Source: Tolypeutes matacus (Eukaryota > Chordata > Mammalia > Cingulata > Chlamyphoridae). Taken from it: 64,000 nt of DNA. How positions within the stretch are numbered: the first letter of the stretch is position 1; each line of letters opens with the position of its first letter. The translations under genes and the position numbers were made by a program. The stretch covers positions 6,800,900 through 6,864,899 of the forward strand of contig JAKSZT010004976.1 of NCBI GenBank assembly GCA_026826555.1. The letters are read 5' to 3'. The notes beneath the pieces are model-generated. The model did no database searches. It was not told the origin of the DNA and saw only the letters and a list, made by a program, of their open reading frames with translations. Below are positions 59,233 through 64,000 of the stretch, one piece after another.

Positions 59233-59465
59233 TGTAGCAGTTTGATATTATTTATGAATTCCAAAAAGATATTTGATTATGTTTGTACACTGGTCTGCTC
59301 CTCTGGGCGTGATACCCTTTGATTTTATTAGATTCAGCTGAGATACCTTTGATTAAATTATGCTAAGATTAAGTCTTTGATTTGGCTATGTCATTAGGGC
59401 ATGAAGGGTTGAGTCTCTGCCCCCCTTGGTAGGCTAGATAAACAGATGTTCAATCAAGGACAGAG
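59233..59465 (+). mobile_element. Family A LTR, 5' part only
   Basis: Starts TGTAGCAGTTTGATATT and follows the family A LTR for about 230 bp, then stops. L1 sequence resumes about 59515, with some L1 sequence missing at the junction, implying a deletion after insertion. Confidence 0.7.
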
Positions 59466-61661
59466 AGGCAGATACACGAGAAAAGAGAGAACGCTCATTA
59501 GACACGGGAAAAAAACAAAATAAAAAACCTTATGGGATACAGCAAGGGCAGTGCTGAGAGGGAAATTTATAGCCCTAAATGACTATACTAAAAAGAAGAA
59601 AGAGCTAAAATAAAAAAATCTAGCTGAACTGGAAAAACTAAAAAAAGAACAGCATACCACTCCCAAAGTAAGCAGAAGGAAAGAAATAATAAATATTAGG
59701 GCAGAAATAAATGAAATTGAGAATAAAAAAATCAATAGAAAAAAAAAATGAAGGCTAGTTCTTTGAGAAGATAAAAAAATAGACAAACCCTTAGCTAGAC
59801 TAAAAAAGAAAAAAAAGAGAGAAGATGCAAATAAATAAAATCAGAAATGAAAGGGGGGAAGTTACAACTGACCCCACAGAAATAAAAAGGATCATAAGAG
59901 GACATTATAAGAAACCATATGCCAACAAACTTTAGACAACCTAGATGAAATGGAAAAATTCCTAGAGACACACAACCTACAATGACCCTACCAGAAATAC
60001 AAGAACTCAACAAACCAATCACATTTAAAGAGATTGAATCAGTCATCAAATATGTCCCAACAAAGAAAAGTCCAGGACCAGATGATTTCTCACGTGAATT
60101 CTACCAAGCATTTCAAGAAGAATTAATACCAATAGTGTTTAAACTCTTCCAACAATTGAAGAGGAGGGAAAATTACCCAACACATTTTTTGAAGCCAACA
60201 CCATCCTAAAAACAAAGCCAGATAAAGATATTACAGGAAAAGAAAACTACAGACCAATCTTGCTAATGAACATAGATGCAAAAATTCTCAACAAAATACT
60301 TGCAAATCAAATCCAACAGCATATTAAAAGAATTATACGCCACAACAAATTGGGATTTATTCTTGGCATGCAAGGGTGGATAAACATAAGAAAATCAATT
60401 AACATAATACACCACATTAATAAACTGAAGGGAAAAAACCACATGATCATCTTGATTGATGCAGAAAAGGCATTGGACAAAATCCGGCATCCTTTCTTGA
60501 TAAAAACATTTTGAAAGATAGGAATAGAAGGAAAATTCCTCAGTATATGATAAAGGGTATATATGAAAACCCCACAGCCAACATCCTACTCAATGGGGAA
60601 AGGTTGAAAGCTTTCCCTCTAATATCGGGAACAAGACAAGGATGCCCACTATTATTTAATATTGTGCTAGAAGTTCTAGCTAGAGCAATTAGAGAAGAAA
60701 AAAAAAGGCATCCAAATAGGAAAAGAGGAAGTAAAACTCTCACTGTTTGCAGATGACATGATCCTGTACTTAGAAAATCCTGTAGTATCCATAACAAAGC
60801 CACTTGAGCTAATAAATGAGTTCAGCAAAGTGGCAGGATACAAGATCAACACGCAAAAATCAGTAATGTTTCTGTACACTAGTACTGACCAATCTGAGGA
60901 GAAAATCAGGAAAAAATTCCATTTACAATAGCAACAAAAAGACTCAAATATCTAGGGATCAATTTATCCAAAGCAGTATAGGACCTATATTCAGAAAACT
61001 ACAAAACAATGCTAAAATAAATCAAAGAAGACCTAAACAAATGGAAAGACATACTGTGTTCATGGACTGGAAGACAAAATACTGTGAAGATGTCAGTCCA
61101 ACCCAAATTGATTTATAGATTCAGTGCAATACTAACAAAAATTCCAACAACCTATTTTACAGAAATAGAAAAGGCAATTACCAAACTTATTTGGAAGGGA
61201 AAGTGCACCTGAATAGCCAAAAGCATTCTAAAAACAGAGTGATGTGGGAGGACTCTCACTGCCTGACCCTGAAACCTAATGCAGTGGTCAAAACAGCTTG
61301 GCATTGGCATAAAGCTAGACACATTGATGAGTTTGAATAGAACTGGGAGTCCAGAGATAAACCCTCACCTCTACAGACAACTGGTTTTTGACAAATCTAC
61401 CAAGTTCATGTTACCAGGACAAATCAGTCTCTTCAACAAATGGTGCTGGGAGAACTGGATATCCATACCCAAAAGAATGAAAGATGACTGCTATCTCACT
61501 CCCTACACAAGAATCAACTCAAAATGGACCAAAGACCTAATTATAAAAGACAGGACCATAAAACTATTGAAAGAAAATATAGGGAATCATCTTAAAGACC
61601 TTGTGGTAGGTGGTGGTTTCTTGGACCTTACACCCAAAGCATGAGCAACATAAGAAAAAAT

Positions 61662-61862
61662 AGGGAGCGGATGTGGTTCAAGCAGTTGAGCGCCAGCTTC
61701 CCATATGGGAGGACCTGCGTTTGCTGATGCCTCCTAAAAACAAACAGAAAAAACCAAACAACAAGAAAACAAACAAAAAACCAACTCAGGGGAGCCGATG
61801 TGGCTCAGTGGTTGAGAGTCAGCATCCGACATACGAGGTCCTGGATTAAAAAAAAAAAAAAG
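61662..61862 (+). mobile_element. Heterodimeric DAS-type SINE
   Basis: The left monomer AGGGAGCGGATGTGGTTCAA has a damaged B-box, then a CAAA-rich linker ending CCAACTCAGGGGAG. The right monomer ATGTGGCTCAGTGGTTGAG ends at a poly(A) near 61847-61860. Confidence 0.9.
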
Positions 61863-63166
61863 ATAAATGGGACCTATTCAAAATTAAACACTTTTACACC
61901 TCAAAGGACTTTGTCAAAAGGGTGGAAAGGCAGCTGACTCATTGGGAGAAAATATTTGGAAATCACATATCTGATAAGGGTTTAATATCTATGATCTATC
62001 TATATAAAGAGATGCTACAACTCAACAATAAAAAGACAAAGGTCCAGTTAAAAAATGGGCAAAAGATTGAATAGGCATTTGTCTAGAGAAGAAATATAAA
62101 TGGTGAAAAAAACACATGAAAAAATGCTCAGCACCACTAGTGATTAGAGAAATGCAAATCAATGCTATAATGAGATATCATTTCACACCTATTAGAATTG
62201 CCACTATTATAAAAACAGAAAACCACAAGTGTTGGAAAGGATGTGGAGAGATAGGAACGCTTATTCATTGTTGGTGGGAATGTCTTATTCATTGTTGGTG
62301 GGAATGTAGAATGGTACAGCCACTTGGACGACTGTTTGGCAGTTCCTAAAGAAGTTGAATATAGATTTTCCACATGACCTGGCAATACCAAAACTGGGTT
62401 ATATACCCAGAAGAACTGAGAGCAGTGACGTGAACAGACATCTGCACACCGATGATCATAGAGGCATTATTCACAGTTGCCAAATGATGGAAACAACCAA
62501 GGTGTCCATCAACTGATGAATAGATAAACTGTGGTGTATACACACGAAGGAATATTATGCAGTTGTTAGAAGACAGGAAGTCGTGAAGCATTTGACAACA
62601 TGGATGAACCTGAAGGACATTATGTTGAGTGAAGCAAGCCAGACACAAAAGGACAAATACTTTTGTATATGATTGTGCTATTATGAACTAAATATATTAT
62701 ATAAACTCATGGAGTTAATAATTAGATTATGTGTCACCAGAAAATAGAATGAGGTTAGAGAATGGAAAGCTGAGGGTTAACTTGTGCAGAATTGGTAAGA
62801 AGCTGTTTGTTAATCTTTGGAAATGAATAGAAAAGATGAAAGCACAATATAATGTTTGTAACTAGCAGCACTATTATATTGGTAAGACAGTGGTGGAAAG
62901 AGAGTCTTTTATGTAATTGAAGTATCTTTTAAAAAATAAAAAAGTGAAGAAAAAAAGAAAAAAAAGAAAGTCTAAGGTGGTCATGTATATTAATATAGGA
63001 AAGCTAAAAAGTGTAACAGGGGAATGTATAGCATAGTAAAACCTCATGTGAAATATGAATATGGGTAATATTGCATATATAAGACTGTTTTTCTTTGAAA
63101 CTGAACAAATGTATGTTAATGTTACAAGATGTTAATAGCAGCAAAAAAAAAAAGAAAAAAAAAAAT

Positions 63167-63290
63167 CATTATGCTAAGTGAAAGAAACCAGACACAAAAT
63201 ACTACAAATTATACTATTCCATTTATATAAAATGTAAATATAAATCAACTTATATGAAGATGAACTAAAAATAATATGTGGAAAGAAAAA
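63167..63290 (+). mobile_element. Short L1 3' fragment
   Basis: TCATTATGCTAAGTGAAAG, AAACCAGACACAAAATAC and CATTTATATAAAATG are an L1 3'-end phrase directly abutting the poly(A) of the larger L1. Confidence 0.65.
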
Positions 63291-63723
63291 GAAGACAAAG
63301 GCCAACTGGGACCATGCCACACTTTCCCCAGGACAGCTGCCCAGCCAACTGGAATGGGATGGGTGGAGGCGAGTGACCTCTCCCTGTGAGGCATTAAGCT
63401 GCCTTGCCTACATGGGTCATGTCCTAGCACCACCAAGGAAACTGGGCCTTCTTCCACAAAATCAAGAGGGCCTTTGTCCGTAAAATGACAACAAATTTTA
63501 CACTTGGCCAAAGAGCACAAATTTCAACCAATGATCACATGTCACCACTCTGGCCATCTTTGTACCCTTTGCAACAGAGTCTTGCCCACTGCTGAAGAGC
63601 AAAATACACGTTTTTAGATTCACATAGAGATACTTCTTGGAAGTGAATGGCAAAAAAGATCATCAAAGCTAAGTGCATCCATCCAATAGCTCCCCATCCC
63701 AGCTCAGATGTAGGACCTCTTAC
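63291..63723. other. Intronic DNA next to an SLC24A3 exon, nothing recognised
   Basis: No repeat or conserved motif recognised between the L1 fragment and the donor site of the last exon on the right. Confidence 0.5.
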
Positions 63724-64000
63724 AGGGGGGGTCAAATGGTGTGTATGGTCCTTCGTCATCATCCTCATCCTCCTCTTCCTCCTCGTCATTCTCGTTATTC
63801 TCATTGTCCTCGTTCTCATTCTCGGTCTCGGTGCCAGCCTCAGCAACAACATCATCCTGCCGGGTCCCATTCACGCCCCTGTCTGGGGCGCTGCTGGGCC
63901 CTGTCCCGTTCTCCACCGTGTGTTTAATCGGGATTTTGATGGCCACCTCCGATTCTCCATTGGCGTAAGCCCTGCTGTTTATCAGTCTTTGTCTCTGGAA
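63724..64000 (-). CDS. SLC24A3: SLC24A3 exon, cytoplasmic loop with acidic tract (partial)
   Basis: The coding sequence is open to the window edge, so the acceptor may lie beyond it. It gives 92 codons plus one base. It starts FQRQRLINSRAYANGESEV, continues AIKIPIKHTVENGTG, and then has an acidic low-complexity run (ENENEDNENNENDEEEEEDE) before GPYTPFDPP. This is the large cytoplasmic loop between the two membrane domains of NCKX3. Intron phase is 1, so the split serine completes in the exon at 44163-44329. The donor is GTAAGA. NENNEN may be a small length difference from human. The plus-strand serine-rich open frame over the same bases is an artefact. Confidence 0.95.

Larger units (their letters stand above)
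53196..63165 (+). mobile_element. Near full-length L1 LINE with nested insertions, antisense to SLC24A3
   Basis: The 5' UTR starts GGAAGATGGTGGATTAGAAG. ORF1 begins near 54276 (MAQAKEYIKAADETQ, coiled-coil) and its C-terminal domain lies near 58370-58545 (YLAKLSFKYEGEFK). ORF2 shows an endonuclease start near 58690, reverse transcriptase near 59980-60780 ([15 protein letters not shown] and GTRQGCPL motifs), and a C-terminal region to about 62345. The 3' UTR ends in A-rich sequence at 63141-63165. Minus its insertions it is about 6.2 kb, the normal L1 length. Many stops and frameshifts make it inactive. Insertions: a retroviral copy at 54522-57683, SINEs at 57696-57902 and 61662-61862, and an LTR fragment at 59233-59465. 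Confidence 0.85.
44330..63723 (-). other. SLC24A3: SLC24A3 intron (19.4 kb)
   Basis: Donor GTAAGA at 63723-63718, acceptor CAG ending at 44330, phase 1. More than two thirds consists of transposons, including a MaLR provirus and a near full-length L1 antisense to the gene. Confidence 0.95.

Noticed and set aside
60260..60756. Open frames with reverse-transcriptase motifs
   Set aside because: Pieces of the decayed L1 ORF2, not a separate gene; annotated with the L1.
63673..63968. Serine-rich plus-strand open frames
   Set aside because: Antisense shadow of the Glu/Asp-rich NCKX3 exon.

Overview
This window is mammalian nuclear DNA, almost certainly from a xenarthran and probably an armadillo (Dasypus). 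The main clue is a set of about a dozen tRNA-derived SINEs. They share a head reading roughly GGGGAGCGGATGTGGCTCA, a B-box GGTTCAATCCC and a CCTCC(T)AAAAAC tail, and I recognise this as the DAS-type SINE of armadillos. Mammal-wide repeats (MIR, L2, MER20, MER5-like hAT elements, MaLR LTRs) are also present. There are no bacterial operons, CRISPR arrays or compact genes.

The one protein-coding gene I can support is the 3' half of SLC24A3 (NCKX3, a K+-dependent Na+/Ca2+ exchanger), on the minus strand. Six coding exons run from the window's right edge (63724-64000, acidic cytoplasmic loop) through 44163-44329, 40812-40926, 39697-39809 and 23329-23394 to the last exon, which ends at the stop codon at 19843-19845. 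All splice sites are GT/AG and the phases join exactly. Together the exons encode about the last 295 residues, including the alpha-2 ion-binding repeat. The 3' UTR runs left from 19842, and a plausible poly(A) signal lies at 18078-18083. Positions 1 to about 18 kb are intergenic, downstream of the gene.

The rest is introns and intergenic DNA with layered transposons. From 5.1 to 11.3 kb there is a 5'-truncated L1 carrying SINEs and a solo LTR. From 20.5 to 22.2 kb there is a long L2 interrupted by an hAT element. From 49.5 to 52.5 kb there is a complete non-coding MaLR provirus (LTR-internal-LTR). From 53.2 to 63.2 kb there is a near-complete L1, antisense to SLC24A3. It contains a 3.1-kb gammaretrovirus-like copy that looks L1-processed: it starts at R, ends at R plus poly(A), and is flanked by a long target-site duplication.

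I see no undescribed biological system. The observations most worth a second look are the processed retroviral copy, a perfect 28-bp palindrome just downstream of SLC24A3, and the heterodimeric and tail-duplicated DAS SINEs. Repeat family names come from recognition by eye, without a library search.
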